From Metridium senile (lineage: Eukaryota > Cnidaria > Anthozoa > Actiniaria > Metridiidae), in contig OX459104.1 in the NCBI GenBank assembly GCA_949775045.1, positions 9,409,655 to 9,473,654 of the forward strand: 64,000 nucleotides of DNA. Direction: 5' to 3'. Position 1 is the first letter of the stretch. Every line of letters starts with the position of its first letter. The notes beneath the pieces were generated by a model, which made no database searches, had not been told where the DNA came from, and was given only the letters and a program-made list of their open reading frames with translations. The translations under genes were made by a program, and so were the position numbers. This document shows, one piece after another, positions 54,917 to 64,000 of this stretch.

Positions 54917-55620
54917 AGTGCCTCGACTTCTCGGATAAAGACGTAATGCCAAACGTCCCGTCTGCCTTCACTCTAATTCCTATATAAGTTGGACGTAAAA
55001 TATCCTGTTGTGCTCTTCGAAAAGACCATTGCATGGGTTGTCTTCCAGCACAGCAGTCAGGTCATACTACAGGGCACATTGTCAATTGTCAATTGTCTTG
55101 ATTATATGCACATGCTAGAAAGCACGCAATAAGCAAATTTAAAAAAGTGTATAGTTTCAATTGTCTTATACATCTTCTTTATATTCTCGTTATACAGTGT
55201 TTTTTTTTTCTTCTAATTAATTGTATTGTGTGTACTTTTACAGTAACGAGTTAAAACATTTTCAATTCCAATAACATTGCGGCATCTCCATAGAATTTGT
55301 GTCCATACGGCTATAGCATAGCACTTTTAAGAAAGAATTCGAAAGTTATAGTTTCACGGGATACTCACACGTCATAATTGACTTGATAATCGACTGATTC
55401 TGCAATGCAAAATTGTTCTATTACAGCCGGTAAAGCGTTAACGTTGCACTGCAACTTTTTTTTATCCGATCCATCAATAAGTTCAATAGACATTTCGCGA
55501 ATTCGCTAGGATTATCAAGTCTAGGCTGAATTTTATTCTTTAATTTATCAAGGCCAACCTCGACTTGAAACAATTGTTTGGTAACTAATCAAGCGAGTTC
55601 GGGAAAGGTAAATTGGAGTT
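54917..55620 (+). repeat. Segmental duplication block B, copy 1
   Basis: Matches 58736-59465 (GTGCCTCGACTTCTCGGATA; CCTATATAAGTTGGACGTAA; TCAATTGTCAATTG; TAAGTCTAGGCTGAA) at lower identity in its distal part. The first 130 bp also occur at 57152-57252. Confidence 0.8.
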
Positions 55621-55858
55621 ATGATTTTTTATTTCTTATTAATTAATAACGGCTTTTACTAAATACTACTTCAAACGTACTTGATGATTGGCTTATTGTG
55701 ATTACAGCTAATATTATACAGATCATGCTCAAACAACTCCACCCCACCCCTAGTAGGCTCTAGTTTACTTCCGTGTCACGTTTGCCCCAGACAGTGTACA
55801 ATTACAGTATAGCTGCAGAATACATTACGCGAAGGCCAGTTACTGAATAGTTGTAAAG
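55621..55858 (+). promoter_or_regulatory. Putative promoter / 5' UTR of the second gene
   Basis: Unique sequence between duplication block B and the signal-peptide exon. It carries a GTGTCACGTTTGCC stretch and TACAGTATAGC, but no convincing TATA box. The role is inferred from position only. Confidence 0.35.
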
Positions 55859-55913
55859 ATGTACGGCGGTTTTCTTTGCGTCTGCTTCGCTTTGAGCTTA
55901 GCAAGAACCGAAG
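55859..55913 (+). CDS. First coding exon of a secreted/membrane protein (signal peptide)
   Basis: ATG at 55859 with A at -3 opens MYGGFLCVCFALSLARTE and stops in phase 1 at a GTATGTAA donor (55914). A hydrophobic core (FLCVCFALSLA) followed by a small polar tail is a good signal peptide, and a phase-1 intron right after it is the usual arrangement for animal extracellular proteins. The remaining exons must lie downstream, mostly beyond the window. A 27-nt candidate follows at 56581. The same phase class as the mucin-like gene would allow a related protein, but nothing proves that. Confidence 0.65.
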
Positions 55914-55982
55914 GTATGTAATTACAAAGTGTATGGAAGGACAAGTGCATAGTTAAGGCGATTTTACTTAGGGATGTATATG

Positions 55983-57252
55983 ATTTCAACGGAAGATAAC
56001 TTTTAAGATAAGGCTTAAAAGCCTTGAAAACGTACGTTACGGGGTTTCTGAATGTCCGGTTTGTTTTATTGGCTGCATTATTATAAGTTACATTTTCTAA
56101 TATTGATCATTGGTGATACATTTGCAATGTGCTCTTTCAGAACATATAGAATGAAAAGTTGGCGCGTATCCGAGACGAGGGGTGTGACAATTTGCATATA
56201 GTAATTATTAAGACAGGACATTTTCCTATGCAATTCTAATAAAACTCTAAGCTTAGTGTAGTTTGTTCGCGAATTAAATAATTTGTATATATAAATTGTT
56301 TTTACCACAAATGTCTTAGTTACAATTTTTTTAGATTTAACAATCATACAACCTTACAAATGCAAGCTAACTACAATGTGTAGTTTCTTTGTTTATATCT
56401 ATAAAAGAAAAGTCAATGGAATAGTAGTTAGTGTTTCCTTTAGTCTTTATGTTTTCCTTTAGTCTTTATCAACTTAAACTATTTCAAAAAAACAACTATA
56501 AGGGGTAAAGTAATGCTAGATAACGCAATGTATACCAATGTTATTTTATGTTTATTTTTCAATTTGTGGTTTAATTATAGCCATTTATTCACCTAGTGAT
56601 TGTCGAGGTATTAACATTTTTTTTTTTTACTCAAATGAACAAGGAAGTGAAACGTTGATAGTGCTGATAGTGCTTCTAAGCTAGAAAAAATATTTTAAAA
56701 GCCCGCTTAAAAACGTTTTCCTTCTGAGAAATACCGACGTCTTTCCTCTAGCCAAATTAAAATCATTGTTTTCATAATTTTGCTGCTTCAATAATTAAAT
56801 AGCATATTTCGTTGGCGAAGAAAGAATCCGTTTTGCAGTACTTTACTAATCAACCATAGTATGCATAATAACTATCATTCTCATATAGCAAAGTAAACAT
56901 TGATGTCGAATTGATTGACAGGTTCATCATTAGGAATTATAAACTGTTTTTCTTGCAAGTACAGTACTACTTTGCAATTTGACATACAACAAACCTACTT
57001 GGTGTCACGAGTGACATCAGCCAGTTTATTATCCAAACTACTTTCAAACGAAAACAAGCCATCATCTTAAAGGTTCTATATTTTAGAAATTTTCAATCGA
57101 TGATTTCAATGTTTGGCCTTTACTTTTAATACAATAAATTTATTCTCTCAGTGCCTCGGCTTCTCGGATAACGACGAAATGCCAAAGGTCCCGTCTGCCT
57201 TCAGTCTAATTCCTATATAAGTTGGACGTAAAATACCCTGTTGTGTCCATCA
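55983..57252 (+). repeat. Segmental duplication block C, copy 1
   Basis: Collinear with 57535-58843 (AACGGAAGATAACTTTTAAG at the start, TAAAATACCCTGTTGTGTCC at the end) with a few indels. It lies in the presumed first intron of the second gene. Confidence 0.92.
56581..56607 (+). CDS. Candidate 27-nt exon 2 of the second gene
   Basis: Between TTTAATTATAG and GTATTA, 27 bases continue the split codon as A-I-Y-S-P-S-D-C-R in phase 1-1. In the duplicate (58181 onward) the same place has a base insertion that introduces a frameshift and stop. Very short and supported only by splice-site logic. Confidence 0.25.
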
Positions 57253-57535
57253 TAATCAATAATCAGCTGTTTTTAGCATCAGTTTGACAAGTGAATCATA
57301 AATACCATAGCTCCCCCCTACCCCCTCCAACAAACATTCTTAGTTTTCTTAATCAAAAGAATTGAATCCTTTTTAGTAGCTGCGCGAAGGTATACTTAAG
57401 GTTTTATTGTCTTTGGGCAAGACAATTCATTCTCTCAGGCCCTTTCCACACGTAGCCGGGTATTTTTGAAAACAGATTTTTTTAATCCGTATTCAAAAAT
57501 ATCTGCTTCCACACGTAGCGTATTCGAATCGTATT
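57252..57535 (+). repeat. Segmental duplication block A, copy 2
   Basis: Copy of 53420-53703. It breaks off inside the GGCCC element after about 100 bp (CGTATTCGAATCGTATT) and joins directly to block C copy 2. Confidence 0.88.
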
Positions 57536-58843
57536 TTCAACGGAAGATAACTTTTAAGATAAGGCTTAAAAGCCTTGAAAACGTACGTTACGGGGTTTCT
57601 GAATGTCCGGTTTGTTTTATTGGCTGCATTATTATAAGTTACATCTTCTAATATTGATGATTGGTGATACATTTGCAATGTGCTCTTTCAGAACATATAG
57701 AATGAAAAGTTGGCGCGTATCCGAGATGACGGGTGTGACAATTTGCATATAGTAATTATTAAGAAAGGACATTTTCCTATGCAATTCTAATAATACTCTA
57801 AGCTTAGTGTAGTTTGTTCGCGAATTAAATAAATTGTATATATAAATTGTTTTTACCACAAATGTCTTACAATTTTTTTTAGATTTAACAATCATACAAT
57901 CTTACAGATGCAAGCTAACTACAATTTGTAGTTTCTTTGTTTAGAACCTCAATATAAAGTTTAAACAGTATATCTATAAAAGAAAAGTCAATGTAATATA
58001 GTTAGTGTTTCCTTTAGTCTTTATGTTTTCCTTTAGTCTTTATCAATTACTTATACTATTTCAAAAAAACAAAACTATAAGGGGTAAATGGAAAGCATCC
58101 TAGTAATGCTAGATAACGCAATGTATACCAATGTTATTTTATGTTTATTTTTCAATTTGTGGTTTAATGATAGCCATGTTGTTCACCTAGTGATTGTCGA
58201 GGTATTAACATTTTTTTTACTCAAATGAACAAGGAAGTGAAACGTTGATAGTGCTGATAGTGCTTCTAAGCTAGAAAAAATATTTTAAAAGCCCGCTTAA
58301 AAACGTTTTCCTTCTGAGAAATACCGACGTCTTTCCTCTAGCCAAATTAAAATCATTGTTTTCATAATTTTGCTGCTTCAATAATTAAATAGCATATTTC
58401 GTTGGCGAAGAAAGAATCCGTTTTGCAGTACTTTAATAATCAACCATAGCATGCATAATTACTATCATTCTCATATAGCAAAGTAAACATTGATGTCGAA
58501 TTGATTGACAGGTTCATCATCAGGAATTATAGACTGTTTTTCTTGCAAGTACAGTACTACTTTGCAATTTGACATACAACAAACCTACTTGGTGTCACGA
58601 GTGACATCAGCCAGTTTATTATCCAAACTACTTTCAAACGAAAACAAGCCATCATCTTAAAGGTTCTATATTTTAGGAATTTTCAATCGATGATTTCAAT
58701 GTTTGGCCTTTACTTTTAATACAATCAATTTATTTTCTCAGTGCCTCGACTTCTCGGATAACGACGAAATGCCAAAGGTCCCGTCTGCCTTTAGTCTAAT
58801 TCCTATATAAGTTGGACGTAAAATACCCTGTTGTGTCCATCAA
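57535..58843 (+). repeat. Segmental duplication block C, copy 2
   Basis: About 1.3 kb, highly similar to 55983-57252, same orientation. It includes a roughly 35-bp insertion relative to copy 1 at about 57946 and loses the candidate mini-exon frame. Confidence 0.92.
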
Positions 58844-59465
58844 AAAGAGCTGGAGATTGTGTCCCGGCACAACTGAATAAGGTCTAATAAATACTATAGG
58901 GCCCACTGTCAATTGTCAATTGCCTCTATTATATGCACGCACATTAGAAAGCAAAGAACAAGCAATTTAAAACAATTATAGTTTTAATTATCTTAAAAAG
59001 TTTCTTTCTTCACGTTATTTCTTTTTTTTTTTTCAAATTGTATAGTGTGTAATTTTATAACAACGAATAGATTTCATTTTCAATAACATTGCGACAGGAT
59101 AATACACGGTTGTAGCATACACAGTGTACATCTCCAGGATTTTCCTCCACTCTTTTAAAAGAAGCTAAGGTGTTGCAATTTATAGTGTCATGGGATACTT
59201 ATACGTCATACATAACGTCTTGATAATCGACTACTGATTCTGTCATACAAAATTGTTCTATTACAGCTTATTTATAAATCGTTGCATTGCAACTTTTGAG
59301 GTTTTTTTCCGATCCGGCAATAAGTTTATTAGGCCTTTCACGAATTCGATTGGATGATCACAAGACAACGATTCTAAGTCTAGGCTGAACTTGATTCTTT
59401 GATTTATCAAGGCTAAACCCGACTTGAAACCATTGTTTCGGTTATCTTCAAAGCTAAATCGGGAC
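58736..59465 (+). repeat. Segmental duplication block B, copy 2
   Basis: Partner of 54917-55620. The match ends just before the position where copy 1 leads to the signal-peptide exon, so the exon itself was not duplicated (or has been lost). Confidence 0.75.
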
Positions 59466-60557
59466 GGGTCTATTCAGTGGAGTTCAAGAGGTCTATTCAG
59501 TGGAGTTGATTGACGCATAGGAAAATACCATAATCCAACCGAGAGTGGCAATGCAACAATTTTTGTTTTCAAAGTGATAAACATCAAACGGTCATTTACA
59601 AAAAGCAAAATACACATTGAGTTCGAAGTGATTAAGAGTGACTGTCAGTAAGAACCAGACATATCGTGGCAAAAGTCGATTCATCGATTTTGTTCATATT
59701 TTGCAGTTCGATACCCTATCATGTTATAAGAACTCCTGTGAACTTAGTTTTTAAAAATTTGTTTTCGTTTGGGAGAAATTTGAATTATTATGCGAGAAAT
59801 ATGCTAATTCGATGCTAATTCGATGACTCTGAAATAGAGACCACTCGGCGATCTCGTGCACAAAATACAAACAATATTTAACCTTTATAACCTAATAATC
59901 TTTAAATATGGTATCTCTATATGCCTCATAGCGTATTTCAGACTTGTAGCTTTAACGATGAATTTTTGGCAGAATTTTGTTCAGGACACAGTTTTCATGA
60001 GCTAAAAATAACCTCAAAACAGCCGCGAACTATGTTCGATATAACGGAATAGTTTGATATTCACTGAGTGTGAAGTTAAGATAATTTCTTAAAACACTGC
60101 CGAAAAAAATTGATAAGTTTTTATGTGTTGAAGTTGTTACAGTCGATCTAAGTTGCCTAAATTGGCTGTTTTTTTTACGATCATTTTTGCATAATTAGCA
60201 ACGATAATGAGCTTCAAAACAATAATACTATTTGCAACAATCTTGTATAAACCGTATTTAACATCAGCAATGAGTCAATTTGTATTCCTTATTGTAGTTA
60301 GAGCAATATTTATTCCAACTCGATATAAATCATGCATGTATTTTCGGGGTTTTGATCGTTTTGTTTATACGTTTTGTTTATACAAAGCCAATTATATCCG
60401 CGTGCGAGTGTTACTAAAAATAGATATGGCAAGACTTTTAGATACTGCCCTTTGAAATACTAAAATGAATCTGATAGAAGTCATAAAAATTATTATATAA
60501 TGAGACTCACAACACAATTCCTTCAATATAGAAAAATTATATAATAGTAGAATAGAA
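59466..60557. other. Spacer
   Basis: An 82-codon frame at 60207-60455 (MSFKTIILFATILYKPYLTS...) looks hydrophobic at its start but lacks splice or homology support. No other feature. Confidence 0.4.
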
Positions 60558-60803
60558 TAGTAGAGTGCAAACAATATAACCGTGAAACATTAACAAAAAC
60601 TAATTTTGCTAAATTTCACTAAATTAGTCTATTGTTAAATTAGTGTGATCACTGAACCGCAAATGCGTATTGTGTGCTAGCTAGGACACTTGGCTGATTG
60701 CACGTGCACACTAAATTTAGTCTATTCACGCTTCGACTATTTTTCACTAATTTTCGACTAATTAGTTTTTGTGTTTCACGGATATATTGTTTGCACTCTA
60801 GTA
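60558..60803. mobile_element. MITE with TAGAGTGCAAACAATATA ends
   Basis: TAGAGTGCAAACAATATAAC at the left pairs with the right end (ATATTGTTTGCACTCTA), through GTGAAACA and AAAAACTAATT inside. The right part (GACACTTGGCTGATTGCACG onward) is also found at 45510-45650. Confidence 0.8.
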
Positions 60804-61374
60804 GTGTTTTTGGATAGAAGATAGATATACGTATATGTAGTTGTTCTTTGAGAGCAGATTGTCTATTATCCCATCTATAAAGTCTACAAAATGAAATTTA
60901 CAAGATAATGACCGACCTTTTGTCTGATAAAAAACTCCAGTATAAATGTTTTATTTTATATCTTTTGTAAGAAACAAAACACAGGTTTGAATTTAATTTA
61001 GCAACTTGTCACATACTGCGATGCTTATATAAACAAATAATATACAGTACTTCTAATGTATTATTAAATAGTGCCCAGTATTGAATTTGATTGATAGCCA
61101 ATAATGAATTAATAAATCATGTTCAGAGCCTAAGCGAGACTGAAAACCAACAAGGACAACATGGAAACTTGTTGTTCATTTAAGTCTCTATCCAATGGAC
61201 AGTGTGGTGTCAATAGAAACGAATCAAACATAGTTCCTTTGCCATCACCGTTACGCAAACAAGGCGACTATAACCTTTCCGACAAAATAAAAATGATCGT
61301 TTTTGTTTGACACACGGGTGTAGGGTAAGTGTTGCTTTTTCTGCCGTGACCCGCCTTTGAAGTCATTTCTGTAA
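60804..61374. other. Spacer
   Basis: AT-rich. No feature supported. Confidence 0.5.
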
Positions 61375-62215
61375 CAGTGGTACCTCTATTATAGTCAAAC
61401 AAGCTCACGCGTTGACCCCTAGAGTTGATTAATGATTTGAATGTTTGATTATCGATTTCATTTTTCAGTTGAATTTTGCATCGTCGAAAACGAAGAGTGC
61501 AAAGTTCAAATCAAATTTAAATTCAATATTCGAGTTTTGATTGGTTAATGATTAACACAGGAAGACCAAGAAAGCTTGGTCGCTAGGAATCTTTTCCGTG
61601 TTTACGTGCCAGGAAGGCATTTATCGAATACTATTCGACAAGATATCGTTTTACTAAGCAATAGTTGTTTTTCTAACAAAGATATTTGATTCCTTCAACC
61701 GAGAATATTTAACTGGAAGTCTAGAAGACTCTTGAAGCAGAAAATACCAGGAGTTTACTAACGATAACATTCGTCAAGTGATTGAAATTGAAGCTCGAAA
61801 ACTCCAGCGTTTATGGTCATGAAATTTGAGAGAGACTTCTTCTCCAAGGTTTTTACCCACCTTTGTTTTATCTGATTTATTTTATCAAATCACAAGTCGA
61901 ATTTCGAACTAATTCTTTGTTTGAATATTGCAATATTCGGTTAATCCCATTCGCACAAATAAAACGAATAATCGACTAATGATTTGATTAATCGACTCTA
62001 GGGGTCAACGCGTGAGCTTGTTTGACTGTAAGCGTCACCCTCTATTAGGCGGACACAATAAAAAGTCCCATTGTTTTTCCTCACTAAATAACTGTATATG
62101 GTTCCTCTTTTGAGAGTCAACCTCTATTAAACGTTTATTTAAAAAAAAAAAAAAAAACCTTTATTTTTTAAAAGTTTATATTCTATTGTTCTAAACCTCC
62201 ACTAAGCGGTCATGA
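61375..62215. mobile_element. CAGTGGTACC element split by an insertion
   Basis: The left stub CAGTGGTACCTCTATTA (61375-61391) continues after the insertion as AGCGTCACCCTCTATTAGGC, the order seen in the intact fragment at 15530-15611. Further AACCTCTATTAAACG- and CCTCCACTAAGCGGTC-like units run to about 62215. Confidence 0.7.
61392..62028. mobile_element. Nested Tc1/mariner-type MITE (637 bp)
   Basis: TAGTCAAACAAGCTCACGCG at the left and CAGTCAAACAAGCTCACGCG reverse-complemented from the right. The TIR continues through TTGACCCCTAGAGT. TA is duplicated at 61390-61391 and 62029-62030, splitting the older CAGTGGTACC element at its CTCTATTA|AGCG point. Non-coding. Confidence 0.85.
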
Positions 62216-64000
62216 AATATTTTGTTTCAGTTTTTCTAATTACTAATTGCAATATTGGTAGACTTGCTACAAGTCGACTATACTCTCAGTATAGGGATAC
62301 TCTTTATTTTGACGAGTGCGAGTAGCTAAACGAGAGATACCAATACGAAAAAAAACGGATTTTGAGAAAGTCTAAACGGCAATGCTCAAAATTAATGTAT
62401 TTTCTTTTATTTAAACGACACAGATTTATTAAAATAACCGATAAGTAACGTACCCTGCCATTTCCATCCTTTATATGTAGATTTATGCCGGACCTTTATT
62501 CATCGGCCAACATCTATTAAGAGCGTTCCTCTGAGAATATCGACCATAGGTGTGCAAAATGCCCAGAAACCGAATTCCTCATACTTTGCTCAAAGATAGC
62601 CCTCGATGTCCGTATCACAGAAATAATAGTGAAAGTTTCAACAGATTGTTATTTTAGGAGAAATTCGACATTTTAGGTTTGAAGGCTTGATAAGGCGATT
62701 TCCCGGCATCACACGTACTCCGCGAGAAATGCATTTTCAAAGTGTAAACAAAATTGAATTTTGTAACTGTATAGCTCTTTTAAAAGATCGATAAACACTT
62801 GTTATTTCAGCAGTAAAATTATTGTTTTTTATTTAGAATTGAAAATTTAATGGAATTTTGAATTTGACCTAAATTTAGTCGATTTTCAATGCCTGAAAAT
62901 AGCACAAATTGAGGAGTCAAAAAAACAACTTGTTACATGACTTTATGAAATAAACAAATATTCCTGTGAAAGAGCATCCTTTTAGCTTTTAGAAAATGTA
63001 AAAACATTTTTGGGCTACTAGAATTTCGACATTCTAGAGCTCCTCGAAAAGGCATTGTGGACGCTAAAAATAGCATGTGTCACGGTGACGTGCGTGACAT
63101 CGTGACACACAAACGTCTGATTAATTATGCTAATAAAAACATTTCAATGGATTTCTGTCACAATTTTAATGCATTTTAACCCTTTTTATTTCTTTAGAAC
63201 AATATTTTGTATATATAGACATTTCATATAATTTTTGATACTTTTATTTTAGTATTTTATTTGTTAGGCATTGCCAAGTCCTCATTTCGTTTTGAGTAAC
63301 ATTACTAAATTAAGAAACGAAGCAATTCCGTAGAATTGAGACTTCAAATATACACTATATCTATACTTAAATATGTCTATAGTTAAAAACATTGGTAAAG
63401 TTTTTGAATTGAAATGAAATTAAAAGCAGCGCTGTGCTGTAAAAATAATTAGCTAAATATATGTGCATAAATTTAATTCATTGTTCTGCTTCAATGATTT
63501 GAGCGTGACCTTTTATTTATAGTATCACTAAAAGTGTGCAATATTTTGTACTATTTGCCACTAAATAGTGTTGATTAAACAATAGAGAGCAAACTGAGAA
63601 TAACAACAACAAAAAACATATAAAAAAAACGCAAAAAAAAAAGAGAATTGAAGATAAAAGATAAACAATGAACTGAAAAGAACAACAATGTCCAGAGAAA
63701 TAACGAAAATATGAAAATATACTAACGCATAATCGATCACCAAAGCTTGGTGAATGTCCGCAGGCATAATGCCCTAAAAACAAAGCTAATTTCACCATAC
63801 CGTAAGTCCTCTAAAAGCCATGTGGGGGCTTTTTATTTCAAGCTCGTTAGAGAGGGGGGCGGTTAAAGGAGAGGGGGGCAGTTAAAGGAGTGGGGGGCTT
63901 AATAGAGGGGAGGGGCTTATTAATTTGACCGGAAATTTAGATGATGATGATTTTTTAATCAAAATACAGTAGACAATCTGGAATAAAAACAAGTCATGCA
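62216..64000. other. Terminal spacer
   Basis: No gene is supported. At 63846-63915 there are three degenerate units of the type GGAGAGGGGGGCAGTTAAA, ending GGCTTAATAGAGGGG, a word shared with the CAGTGGTACC element family. The minus-strand frames at 63517-63798 are low-complexity. Confidence 0.5.

Noticed and set aside
61450..61560. Exon-like stretch after TTTTTCAG (VEFCIVENEECKVQI)
   Set aside because: Falls inside the TA-flanked mariner-type MITE and lacks a donor before the stop.

Overview
This is AT-rich animal genomic DNA: intron-rich genes, GT-AG splicing, no operons, and many short non-autonomous DNA transposons. The protein content (NIDO-AMOP-VWD mucin-like protein, FN3/CUB/EGF exons joined in phase 1, an intronless-looking cysteine-dioxygenase-like ORF) and the repeat style suggest a marine invertebrate. 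A cnidarian such as a coral or anemone is most likely, but the species cannot be fixed from the sequence alone.

The main gene runs on the + strand from 4387 (5' end not resolved) to 27770. I reconstruct 26 exons whose splice phases agree at every junction. They give 1741 visible residues: FN3-FN3-CUB-FN3-linker-NIDO-AMOP-VWD-cadherin-like-EGF x2-EGF/cbEGF x5-juxtamembrane (SEA-like?)-transmembrane helix-40-residue tail. This is the MUC4/SUSD2-type core with an added FN3/CUB N-terminal block, so the product should be a large type I cell-surface glycoprotein. One intron uses a GC donor. Its larger introns hold inverted-repeat elements, an AATCAACC satellite and hairpins.

From 27.8 to 39.8 kb is mostly repeat: a TTAA-flanked element, a TTA-flanked G-rich element, foldbacks, a 21 x 23-bp minisatellite, and one good unassigned minus-strand exon (35482-35883), 126 bp of which recurs without a mismatch 2.6 kb away. 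At 39.86-41.47 kb on the minus strand is a cysteine-dioxygenase-like cupin protein with a basic 11-residue tandem-repeat tail.

From 42.4 to 53.4 kb there is a 1.93-kb near-perfect palindrome flanked by TTAA, a 2.37-kb CACTGG-ended element flanked by TAA, dispersed direct duplications and nested elements. From 53.4 to 59.5 kb is a mosaic of segmental duplications surrounding a signal-peptide first exon (55859-55913). That exon probably starts a second secreted or membrane gene that continues beyond the window. The last 4.5 kb shows only repeats, including one element nested in another.

The two clear genes do not form a functional unit that the sequence would reveal. The most notable items are the extended mucin-like architecture, the TTAA-flanked foldback series (up to the giant palindrome), the unassigned phase 1-1 exon with its identical partial copy, and the duplication mosaic around the second gene start.
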